DNA from: Collinsella sp.
GTDB taxonomy: Bacteria; Actinomycetota; Coriobacteriia; Coriobacteriales; Coriobacteriaceae
Length of the DNA stretch: 7,435 bases
Assembly: GCA_020025115.1 (NCBI GenBank)
Contig: JAHHSP010000058.1
Span: 1-7,435 of the forward strand
Direction: 5' to 3'
The notes under the pieces: model-generated
The model's input: the letters and a program-made list of their open reading frames with translations, nothing else
Told to the model about the DNA's origin: nothing
Databases searched by the model: none
Translations under genes and position numbers: made by a program
Shown: in pieces, positions 1 to 5,217 of the stretch
Layout of the letters: each line of letters starts with the position of its first letter
Position numbering within the stretch: position 1 is the first letter of the stretch

Positions 1-1
1 G

Positions 2-880
2 CGCGTGCGCGAGCGGGAGGTGGTCGACCGCGACGGCCCCCGCGCGCCGGTGGTCGCGGTCGCATCGGGTCAGGGCGGGGCGGGCAAGACGACGTTGGTG
101 GCGGCGATGGCCACCTGCGCGGCCCGTGCCGGCTTGAGGGCGGCTGTGGTGGACGTGGACTTGATGTTCGGTGACCTGCCATCGGTCTTGGGCGTCGATG
201 CGTTCAGGGGCCTCGAAGGCATCGACACGCATGCCATGGACGGTGAGCTCGTTGAAGAGGACATCGAAGCATGCGCGATGCGCGTGGGGCCGGGACTCAC
301 CCTGTGGGGGCCGTTGATCGAGCCGGAGCGTGCGGAGTTGTACGGGGCGCCGGTCGAGCGGCTCATCACCGTCCTGCGCAAGGTCGCGGATGTGATTTTC
401 ATCGACACTTCGACATATTGGGGCGACGCCGTCGCGGCTGCCGTGGCCCTTTGCGATCGCTGCCTGGTTGTGGGCGGCGCGGGCGCGAATGCGGGCGCGT
501 CGGCCACCCGGGTGGTTGGCTTGGCCACGCGTCTGGGTGTTCCCGCAACCCGCATGACGAGCGTGTTCAACCGTTTGGGGTCCCCGGGCTGTGCTGAGGA
601 AGATGCGTTGCGTTTTGAGATGGGGGCATCGCTTGCGTCTCGCGCTCGCATTTCCTTTGGGGGTGAGGAGGTTTCCGGGCTTATCGGGTTCGGCCGATTG
701 GATTCGCTGATGGCGGCCGGAGGACCGTTCTCCCGGGATGTGCGAGATTTGACGGCGCGGATATTGACCGAGCTCGGATGCTCTTTCGATGGGCGGCTCA
801 TGGGACCGGCCCCAGATGATCGCGAGCAACGATCGCGCCTCAGGTTGCCATGGCGGCGCAAGGCCGGTGAGCATCGATGA
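2..880 (+). CDS. cpaE: CpaE/TadZ-like MinD-family ATPase of the Tad pilus (5' end cut off)
   Basis: A P-loop ATPase of the MinD/ParA superfamily, which in tad loci is thought to place the pilus machine in the cell. Counting from the GTG at 5, a deviant Walker A motif GQGGAGKTT lies at residues 22-30. A VVDVD strand follows at 48-52, where the A' aspartate is expected, and a Walker B-like VIFIDT at 130-135. The reading frame is open to the left edge, so the true start is probably upstream; GTG codons at 5 and 20 are possible but have no visible ribosome binding site. CpaE proteins often carry an N-terminal receiver-like domain, and whether one exists cannot be judged here. The usual signature lysine of the deviant Walker A (KGGxGKT) is glutamine (Q23). 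The stop overlaps the cpaF start by four bases (ATGA), and the downstream tad genes support the CpaE assignment over a generic ParA or MinD. Confidence 0.87.
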   Translation, partial: RVREREVVDRDGPRAPVVAVASGQGGAGKTTLVAAMATCAARAGLRAAVVDVDLMFGDLPSVLGVDAFRGLEGIDTHAMDGELVEEDIEACAMRVGPGLTLWGPLIEPERAELYGAPVERLITVLRKVADVIFIDTSTYWGDAVAAAVALCDRCLVVGGAGANAGASATRVVGLATRLGVPATRMTSVFNRLGSPGCAEEDALRFEMGASLASRARISFGGEEVSGLIGFGRLDSLMAAGGPFSRDVRDLTARILTELGCSFDGRLMGPAPDDREQRSRLRLPWRRKAGEHR

Positions 881-2244
881 GCGTGTACGGGCGCGTGCGT
901 GCTCGAGGTGAGGGTATCTCCTCCGGTCGCAGCGCGGCCGCGATGGGGGCCCGTGCGAGATCGGTCGGCGGTGCGCTGTCCGAGGCTCGGGCACGGGCTA
1001 AGCGCGCGGTCATGGAGCGCGTGGGGTATGTCGAGGTCGCCCGCATCGTGCGCACCGGGTCGGCCGCGCAGGCGCGGATGGAGCTGCGCCCAGCGCTCGA
1101 GGCCGTCCTGAATGCCGATGTGTCGCTCGGGTTGGGTTTCGATGAGAGGAATGCGCTCATCGCCGATGTGCTTGACGATATGACCGGCTTGGGGCCTTTG
1201 CAAGCGCTGCTCGAGGACGATTCGGTAACCGAAATCATGGTTAACGGCATCGATCGGACGTATATCGAGCGAGGGGGCGTGCTCTGCCCGCTGGGCAGGA
1301 TATTCGAGTCCGAGGAGCAGATCAGAATCACCATCGACCGCATCATCTCGCCGTTGGGTCGTCGAGTCGATGAACGGAGCCCGATGGTCAACGCGCGCCT
1401 TCCCAACGGGTTTCGCGTCAACGCGGTTATTCCACCCATAGCGATCGATGGTCCCACGATGACGATCCGCAAGTTTTCCGACCGCATCAGCACGCTGGCC
1501 CACCTGGTCGAACTGGGATCGATTCCGGATTGGTACGCGCGTCTTTTGGGATATGCGGTGCGATGCAGGATGGATTTGGCAGTTGCCGGTGGAACGGGAT
1601 CAGGGAAGACGACGCTGCTCAACGCGCTGTCGTGCGAGATATCACAGGCGGAGCGGATCGTGACGATCGAAGATTCCGCCGAGCTCAAGTTCTCACGGCA
1701 CCCGCATGTCGTGCGACTTGAGGCACGCGAGGCATCGATCGAGGGGGCGGGTGAGGTGGCGATTCACGACCTGGTGGTGAACGCACTGCGCATGCGCCCC
1801 GATCGGATCGTGGTGGGCGAGGTGCGCAACCGGGAGGCGATCGACATGCTCGAGGCCATGAGCACGGGGCACGATGGGTCGCTTACCACCTTGCATGCGG
1901 GAAGCGCGCAAGAGGCGATCGTGCGGCTCACCTTGCTCGCCCGTTACGGAATCGACCTGCAGAGCGAGTTGATCGAGGAGCAGATCGCAATGGCCTTGGA
2001 CGGCGTGATCATGTCGGTGAGGAAGCCGGGCGGCAGGCGGTTTGTCTCGTCGTTCACCGGTGTGTCGCGCGCCGAGGGCGGTGGTGTGGCATTGACCGAG
2101 TACGTGGCGTTCGATCCGGCCGAGGAGGTATGGACTTTGGTTGACGAGCCCCCGTTCATCGAGGAGGCGGTTCGGTCGGGCCTACTCGACGAAGGGGAGG
2201 TGAGGGAATGGAGGTCGTCATGCCGGTCGGCATCGGGCTGCTAG
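877..2244 (+). CDS. cpaF: CpaF/TadA secretion ATPase of the Tad pilus
   Basis: A type II/IV secretion ATPase (GspE/VirB11 superfamily) that forms a cytoplasmic hexamer and drives Flp pilus assembly. The 455-residue protein has a variable basic N-terminus (about 1-70) and then the conserved CpaF core. Motifs in order: Walker A GGTGSGKT at 238-245, an Asp-box-like IVTIEDSAEL shortly after it, Walker B VVGEVR at 312-317 with catalytic Glu315, and the His box GHDGSLTTLHA at 331-341. All catalytic residues look intact. The length is normal for the family. The ATG start overlaps the cpaE stop in an ATGA, which suggests translational coupling; no strong Shine-Dalgarno precedes it. The C-terminal tail overlaps the start of tadB and ends in a short Ser/Cys-rich stretch (SSCRSASGC), probably shaped by that overlap. 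Confidence 0.96.
   Translation: MSVYGRVRARGEGISSGRSAAAMGARARSVGGALSEARARAKRAVMERVGYVEVARIVRTGSAAQARMELRPALEAVLNADVSLGLGFDERNALIADVLDDMTGLGPLQALLEDDSVTEIMVNGIDRTYIERGGVLCPLGRIFESEEQIRITIDRIISPLGRRVDERSPMVNARLPNGFRVNAVIPPIAIDGPTMTIRKFSDRISTLAHLVELGSIPDWYARLLGYAVRCRMDLAVAGGTGSGKTTLLNALSCEISQAERIVTIEDSAELKFSRHPHVVRLEAREASIEGAGEVAIHDLVVNALRMRPDRIVVGEVRNREAIDMLEAMSTGHDGSLTTLHAGSAQEAIVRLTLLARYGIDLQSELIEEQIAMALDGVIMSVRKPGGRRFVSSFTGVSRAEGGGVALTEYVAFDPAEEVWTLVDEPPFIEEAVRSGLLDEGEVREWRSSCRSASGC
2193..2222 (+). promoter_or_regulatory. Ribosome binding region with two candidate tadB starts
   Basis: Inside the last codons of cpaF sits AGGGGAGGTGA (2193-2203), four bases before ATG 2208. A second GGAGGT (2210-2215) lies four bases before ATG 2220 in the same frame. 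The two candidate sites differ by only four N-terminal residues. I annotate the upstream one, but both could be used. Confidence 0.5.
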
Positions 2245-2951
2245 GAGCCGCGAGTTTGCTGCTGGCCCTTTCCGGTGAGGGGGAGCTCAAGCGCGATTGG
2301 GACGAATTCGAGCGCGCGCGAGGCCGGACGATCGCGTGGGCACGCGGCGCGAGAGCCTCGATTGACGAGCGCATGGAGGAGCGGGGAATTGCCCTGCCCG
2401 GTTCTCGCAAGAAGCGAGAGCGATTGGAGGGGGCGATGGTCGAGGCATTTGGGGCGTTGGCCGCATCCATGGCGTCGGGCCTCTCGCTCGCGCAGGCGAT
2501 GCGGTATGTGGGCTCTCATGCGCAGGAGCCCGTGCGCGCGGAGTTCTTGCGCGCCGAGGCTCAAGTTGCATGTGGGGCGGGGATGGCCGAGGCGCTTGAC
2601 GAGTTGGTCGAGCGGTTCCATGCGCCGGGATTGGATTTTGTGACGCTTGCGCTCAAGGTATCACGCCGCACGGGCGCCCCGCTGTCGGATGTCCTTGGGG
2701 AGGCGGCGCGTTTGGTGAGGGAACGAGTGGAGCTTCGTCGCAAGCTGGACGTGAGGACGGCCCAGGTGCGCATGTCGGCGCGGTTGGTGGCGGGGATGCC
2801 CGTCGCCATGGTCGCCTTTCTCGGGGCGACTTCGTCCGATTTCAGAGAGGGGATCGCGACGGTGCCGGGTGCGGCTTCGATAGCGGTCGCCCTTTTTCTG
2901 GATGGAATCGCCTGGTCGATCATCAGGGCGGTCATGAGGTCCATTTGCTGA
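2208..2951 (+). CDS. tadB: TadB-like pilus platform protein (GspF domain)
   Basis: An integral membrane protein of the type II secretion F family, one of the paired platform proteins that anchor the CpaF ATPase in Tad systems. The 247-residue product has an N-terminal hydrophobic segment (about 5-22) and a charged cytoplasmic linker. A helical GspF-type domain from about 75 onward includes the typical 'SMASGLSLAQAM' and 'RRTGAPLSDVL' helices. Two hydrophobic segments lie near the C-terminus (about 192-207 and 220-243). It is somewhat short for TadB. The start is uncertain: ATG 2208 follows a GGAGGTGA with a tight 4-base spacer, and ATG 2220 follows a GGAGGT that overlaps the first start. Either way the gene overlaps the cpaF end in another frame, by 37 or 25 bases. 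Confidence 0.92.
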   Translation: MEVVMPVGIGLLGAASLLLALSGEGELKRDWDEFERARGRTIAWARGARASIDERMEERGIALPGSRKKRERLEGAMVEAFGALAASMASGLSLAQAMRYVGSHAQEPVRAEFLRAEAQVACGAGMAEALDELVERFHAPGLDFVTLALKVSRRTGAPLSDVLGEAARLVRERVELRRKLDVRTAQVRMSARLVAGMPVAMVAFLGATSSDFREGIATVPGAASIAVALFLDGIAWSIIRAVMRSIC

Positions 2952-2977
2952 GGGACGGGTGTGAGGGGAGCGCGTTG

Positions 2978-3646
2978 ATGGGTTTGGCCGAACTGGCGGA
3001 AATATGGGTTGCGGATGCACCTGGCGCTGTGATCGCGGTGCTCGGCACCGGCGTGTCATGCGGGGTTGCGGCATGGCTGGGGTCGGAGGGAGGGATGCTC
3101 GGGGAGGTTCGCTCGTGCAGTGCCCGTGTTCGCGCCGTCGGGGGGGCGGTGTGCCGGAAGATGCACGCCCTCGCTCTCGAGGTGCTGCGGGAACGGGATC
3201 GGGCGATTGGGATGGGTGAGGTGGCGGAGATGGTGGATATCGTGCGTCTCGGGTTGAGCGCGGGCCTGTCGTTCGATGCATCGCTTGCCCTGTATTGCGA
3301 GGGGCGATCAGGGAGGCTCGCCCATCTGATGGAGGAGGCGCTGTTTTGTTGGCAGGTGGGGGCGACCTCGAGGGACGAGGCCCTCGACCGCGTCGCCCGG
3401 GATTCCGGGGTGCAGGCGCTTTGCTCGTTTGCCGCCGCGGTGTCCCAGGCACTCGAACTCGGCGCTCCGCTTGCGGAGACCTTGGAGGGCCAGAGCCGTG
3501 AAATGCGCACCGCGCACCGCGCGCACGTGGAACGCGAGATCGAGCGGGCGCCCGTCAAGTTGCTCATCCCGACGGGCACCTTGATCTTGCCCGCATTGTT
3601 GTTGTCGATAGTCGGCCCGCTGCTCGCGGCTGCCGACATGGTGTGA
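2978..3646 (+). CDS. tadC: TadC-like pilus platform protein (GspF domain)
   Basis: The second GspF-family membrane protein, expected to pair with TadB in the inner-membrane platform. From ATG 2978 it is 222 residues long, with one N-terminal membrane segment (about 14-34). A helical cytoplasmic domain carries the F-family pattern 'VRLGLSAGLSFDASL' and 'ALELGAPLAETL'. A C-terminal segment (about 194-217) is introduced by 'ERAPVKLLIPTG', which closely resembles the 'KAPVKLLFP' element I know from TadC. ATG 2978 is chosen because GAGGGGAG (2963-2970) sits seven bases upstream; the frame is also open to a TTG at 2945, which would overlap tadB but has no good binding site. A run of seven G residues at 3140-3146 encodes Gly-Gly-Ala. 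Confidence 0.92.
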   Translation: MGLAELAEIWVADAPGAVIAVLGTGVSCGVAAWLGSEGGMLGEVRSCSARVRAVGGAVCRKMHALALEVLRERDRAIGMGEVAEMVDIVRLGLSAGLSFDASLALYCEGRSGRLAHLMEEALFCWQVGATSRDEALDRVARDSGVQALCSFAAAVSQALELGAPLAETLEGQSREMRTAHRAHVEREIERAPVKLLIPTGTLILPALLLSIVGPLLAAADMV

Positions 3647-3652
3647 AGGAGG
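3646..3652 (+). promoter_or_regulatory. Strong Shine-Dalgarno of flp
   Basis: AAGGAGG begins on the last base of the tadC stop codon and ends five bases before ATG 3658. It is the closest match to the consensus in the window. It decides the flp start over an in-frame GTG at 3643 and fits the need to make the major pilin in excess of the assembly proteins. Confidence 0.85.
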
Positions 3653-3657
3653 ATGTC

Positions 3658-3942
3658 ATGGTCAAGCTTTCGGCATTTGTCGAGGAGGCTCTGAGAGAGG
3701 CGCGGGAGGCGGCTCGCGGCGTGGCGGCTGCGTGCCCATTGCCGCCCTTTGGCCCGATGTGGACCGCATCGGGCGGCAAATCGGCCCGCCGAATTTTGCG
3801 AGAGGAGAGCGGACAGGGTACGACCGAGTACGCAATTCTCGTCGGAGTGCTGGTGGTGATAGCGATTTTGGCGATTGTGGCGTTTCGGGACAAGGTCAGC
3901 TCGTTGTGGGAGGCGATTTCGCAGGGAATCAACAGCCTGTGA
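3658..3942 (+). CDS. flp: Flp-type major pilin (class IVb prepilin)
   Basis: The major structural subunit of the Tad pilus. The 94-residue precursor has the class IVb prepilin signature REESGQGTTEYA: predicted cleavage after Gly52, Glu at +5 (E57) and Tyr at +6 (Y58). A hydrophobic helix (about 59-76) follows, then a short C-terminal tail ending in SLWEAISQGINSL. The mature pilin would be 42 residues, a normal Flp size. The predicted leader of 52 residues is long for Flp; it contains an acidic/basic amphipathic-looking stretch (about 1-20) and a Pro-rich CPLPPFGP patch (26-33). An internal ATG at 3757 would give a more usual 19-residue leader but has no ribosome binding site, whereas ATG 3658 has an excellent one. 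The gene follows tadC directly, and its stop overlaps the next gene by four bases. Confidence 0.95.
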   Translation: MVKLSAFVEEALREAREAARGVAAACPLPPFGPMWTASGGKSARRILREESGQGTTEYAILVGVLVVIAILAIVAFRDKVSSLWEAISQGINSL

Positions 3943-4502
3943 GGGGGAGGTTCTCGCACTGGCGTCTTGCGGCGCTCCCTTTGACGCTCATGGCTATTTC
4001 GGTCGCCCTTGTGTTCGCGACGCAATGTGCGGTGGGCGAGCGCGCGCGTTTGGAATCCGGGGGAGCGAGGGCGCCTCTTGGCGATGGGGTCGTCGAGGGA
4101 GCCGGTGCAAATGAGGGGAACTCGGTCGAAGCTTCGCCGGACGGGCCGGTCTCGGGCTTGGGACCCGTGATGCCCGAGCATGTGCGGGCCAGTTCCCTCG
4201 GTGGGTTTTTGGATGATCTCCGCGCGTGGCAGGGCGAGGCGTCCCGCGCGGGCGACGAGACCTGCGTGTCGGTGGAGTTTGAGGGTCGTGCCAGTCTTCC
4301 CGTGCTTGCGGAGGATGTCCTCAAGGCATATGCGCGCACGAGAACGGTCTCTCTCGTTGCGAGTGGCTATCTGGACCTTAAGGGGAACGTGTGGGGAGCG
4401 GTGCTGAGGGAGGGGTCGGTATGGTGCGACGTGTTGCTGGTCACTACGGAGGACGATGCGGTCAGCCGCGTCCGGGTGACACGCGTGCTGCCCGAGCGCT
4501 GA
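3939..4502 (+). CDS. Single-pass membrane protein of unknown function in the tad operon
   Basis: I do not recognise this family. From the GTG at 3939, which overlaps the flp stop (GTGA), it is 187 residues long. A short basic N-terminus leads into one hydrophobic segment (about 10-28), then a Gly/Ala/Glu-rich, probably disordered linker (about 31-80). A compact-looking C-terminal domain (about 85-187) alternates beta-like strands (CVSVEFEG, TVSLVASGYL, CDVLLVTT, VRVTRVL). Cysteines are at 30, 109 and 163. The topology suggests an anchor in the membrane with the domain outside. Cys30 does not sit in a good lipobox (ATQC). The start is moderately supported: only a weak AGGGA lies upstream, and an in-frame ATG at 3990 would fall inside the membrane segment. 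Position alone suggests a pilus accessory role. A CpaB/RcpC-like role was considered, but I see no SAF signature. Confidence 0.68.
   Translation: MRGRFSHWRLAALPLTLMAISVALVFATQCAVGERARLESGGARAPLGDGVVEGAGANEGNSVEASPDGPVSGLGPVMPEHVRASSLGGFLDDLRAWQGEASRAGDETCVSVEFEGRASLPVLAEDVLKAYARTRTVSLVASGYLDLKGNVWGAVLREGSVWCDVLLVTTEDDAVSRVRVTRVLPER
4406..4415 (+). promoter_or_regulatory. Shine-Dalgarno of the second Flp-like pilin, inside the upstream gene
   Basis: GAGGGAGGGG ends five bases before ATG 4421 and lies within the coding sequence of the unknown membrane protein. It supports initiation inside that gene rather than at the stop. Confidence 0.65.
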
Positions 4503-4708
4503 GACCCGGTGCTCGAGGCATCGTCAGAGAGGAAACCGCACAAGGGACGGTGGAGTATGCACTGACGGTGTTCGCCGTGCTCGCTGTGATCGTGGGCATG
4601 GCGGCGCTATGGAGGGTGGCTGAACGCGGGTTGTTCGCTGATGCCGCCGTGGAGGCGGCATCGCATGGGCTCGAAGGGGATGGCTATGTCGATATCGCGC
4701 TGTACTGA
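4421..4708 (+). CDS. Second small Flp/TadE-like pilin
   Basis: A 95-residue protein with a type IVb prepilin-like segment REETAQGTVEYAL that mirrors the major pilin's REESGQGTTEYAI. Predicted cleavage would fall between Ala40 and Gln41, with Glu45 at +5 and Tyr46 at +6, followed by a hydrophobic helix (about 47-64). A longer tail than Flp follows, ending DIALY. The -1 residue is alanine instead of the usual glycine, so cleavage is less certain. ATG 4421 has a good ribosome binding site, and there is no ATG, GTG or TTG in frame between 4427 and the pilin motif, so the long overlap with the upstream gene is forced. The basic, Arg/Gly-rich 40-residue leader is read in a different frame over the end of that gene. 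It is likely a minor pilin or pilin-like accessory. Confidence 0.82.
   Translation: MVRRVAGHYGGRCGQPRPGDTRAARALRPGARGIVREETAQGTVEYALTVFAVLAVIVGMAALWRVAERGLFADAAVEAASHGLEGDGYVDIALY
4673..4680 (+). promoter_or_regulatory. Shine-Dalgarno choosing the tadE start
   Basis: GAAGGGGA ends five bases before ATG 4686, within the last codons of the second pilin. In-frame ATGs at 4641, 4665 and 4680 also exist. The one at 4665 has GGAGG nine bases upstream and is the main alternative. Confidence 0.5.
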
Positions 4709-5183
4709 GCTGTTCTGGGAGCCACGGGCGCAGGCGACGGTTGAGGGCGCGCTGGTTTTCCCGGCTTTTCTCACGTTGCTATTGCTGGCGTTGCAGCCGG
4801 TATGCCTGTTGTACACGCGATCCGTTATGGAGTCTGCCGCATCTGAGACGGCCCGGCTCATGGTTTCGGGTGCGGATGAGGTTGAGGTATACGAACGGTT
4901 CGCATGCAGGCGACTGGCGGCCGTGCCGGACTTGGCGATTTTTCATGCAGGGGGACCACGCTCCTGGGACATCGAATGCGTTCCGGCTCTGGACACGGGT
5001 GGCTCGGTTGAGGTGGCGATCGTCGGCCATGTGACCCCGCTCCCCGTGATCGGTGTATTCGCCCGAGCGTTTGGCGAGGTGGGGGACCATGGTGATGTGC
5101 GGATGGAGGTGCACGTTGCGTATGAGGGAAGGCCCTCGTGGGTTGAGGGCGATTATGCAGACTGGATTGCGGTGTGGGAATAG
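4686..5183 (+). CDS. tadE: TadE-like pseudopilin
   Basis: A TadE-family minor pilin-like protein. From ATG 4686 it has 165 residues: a short N-terminus, the motif RAQATVEGALVFPAF (14-28) with Glu20 at the conserved glutamate position, a hydrophobic helix (about 22-43), and an extracytoplasmic domain of some 120 residues. The 'TVE.ALV.PAF' pattern is characteristic of TadE-like domains. If a prepilin peptidase acts here, it would cut Ala15-Gln16, so the -1 residue is alanine. The ectodomain contains two cysteines near residues 76 and 98 that could pair. The gene overlaps the second pilin by 23 bases in another frame, which points to coupled translation. Starts at 4665 or 4641 would add 7 or 15 residues without changing the call. 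Confidence 0.87.
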   Translation: MSISRCTELFWEPRAQATVEGALVFPAFLTLLLLALQPVCLLYTRSVMESAASETARLMVSGADEVEVYERFACRRLAAVPDLAIFHAGGPRSWDIECVPALDTGGSVEVAIVGHVTPLPVIGVFARAFGEVGDHGDVRMEVHVAYEGRPSWVEGDYADWIAVWE

Positions 5184-5217
5184 GCGGCGACGAAGAGGGA
5201 GTTGTGGAGACGGGGTC

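Noticed and set aside
70..1503. A 477-codon open frame on the minus strand across cpaE and cpaF
   Set aside because: It is the antisense shadow of two well-supported genes in GC-rich DNA; its product is Arg/Pro/Ser-rich low-complexity sequence with no recognisable domain.
840..1688. A 282-codon minus-strand frame over the first half of cpaF
   Set aside because: Ser/Arg-rich translation typical of an antisense shadow, and cpaF on the + strand has all its catalytic motifs.
2661..3639. Long minus-strand frames over tadB and tadC
   Set aside because: The products are Pro/Arg/Ser-rich with no domain pattern, and the + strand frames encode recognisable GspF proteins.
3570..3645. Possible internal promoter for flp (TTGATC with a weak -10-like stretch downstream)
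   Set aside because: The -10 match is poor and lies within the conserved end of tadC; nothing distinguishes it from coding sequence.
3732..3938. Upstream extension of the unknown membrane protein into flp
   Set aside because: This part is read out of frame through the Flp pilin; a GTG at 3939 at the flp stop gives a sensible membrane protein start.
4017..4028. Possible lipoprotein cysteine (ATQC) in the unknown membrane protein
   Set aside because: Gln precedes the Cys where Gly, Ala or Ser is expected, so the lipobox is poor and the segment reads better as a plain membrane anchor.
5053..5217. Upstream extension of the TadG-like frame into tadE
   Set aside because: The extension is Arg-rich and overlaps tadE; ATG 5218 sits just after the tadE stop with a plausible ribosome binding site and puts the membrane helix near the N-terminus.
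5184..5217. Possible terminator or regulatory hairpin in the gap before the TadG-like gene
   Set aside because: The 34 bases are purine-rich with no inverted repeat and no T-tract.
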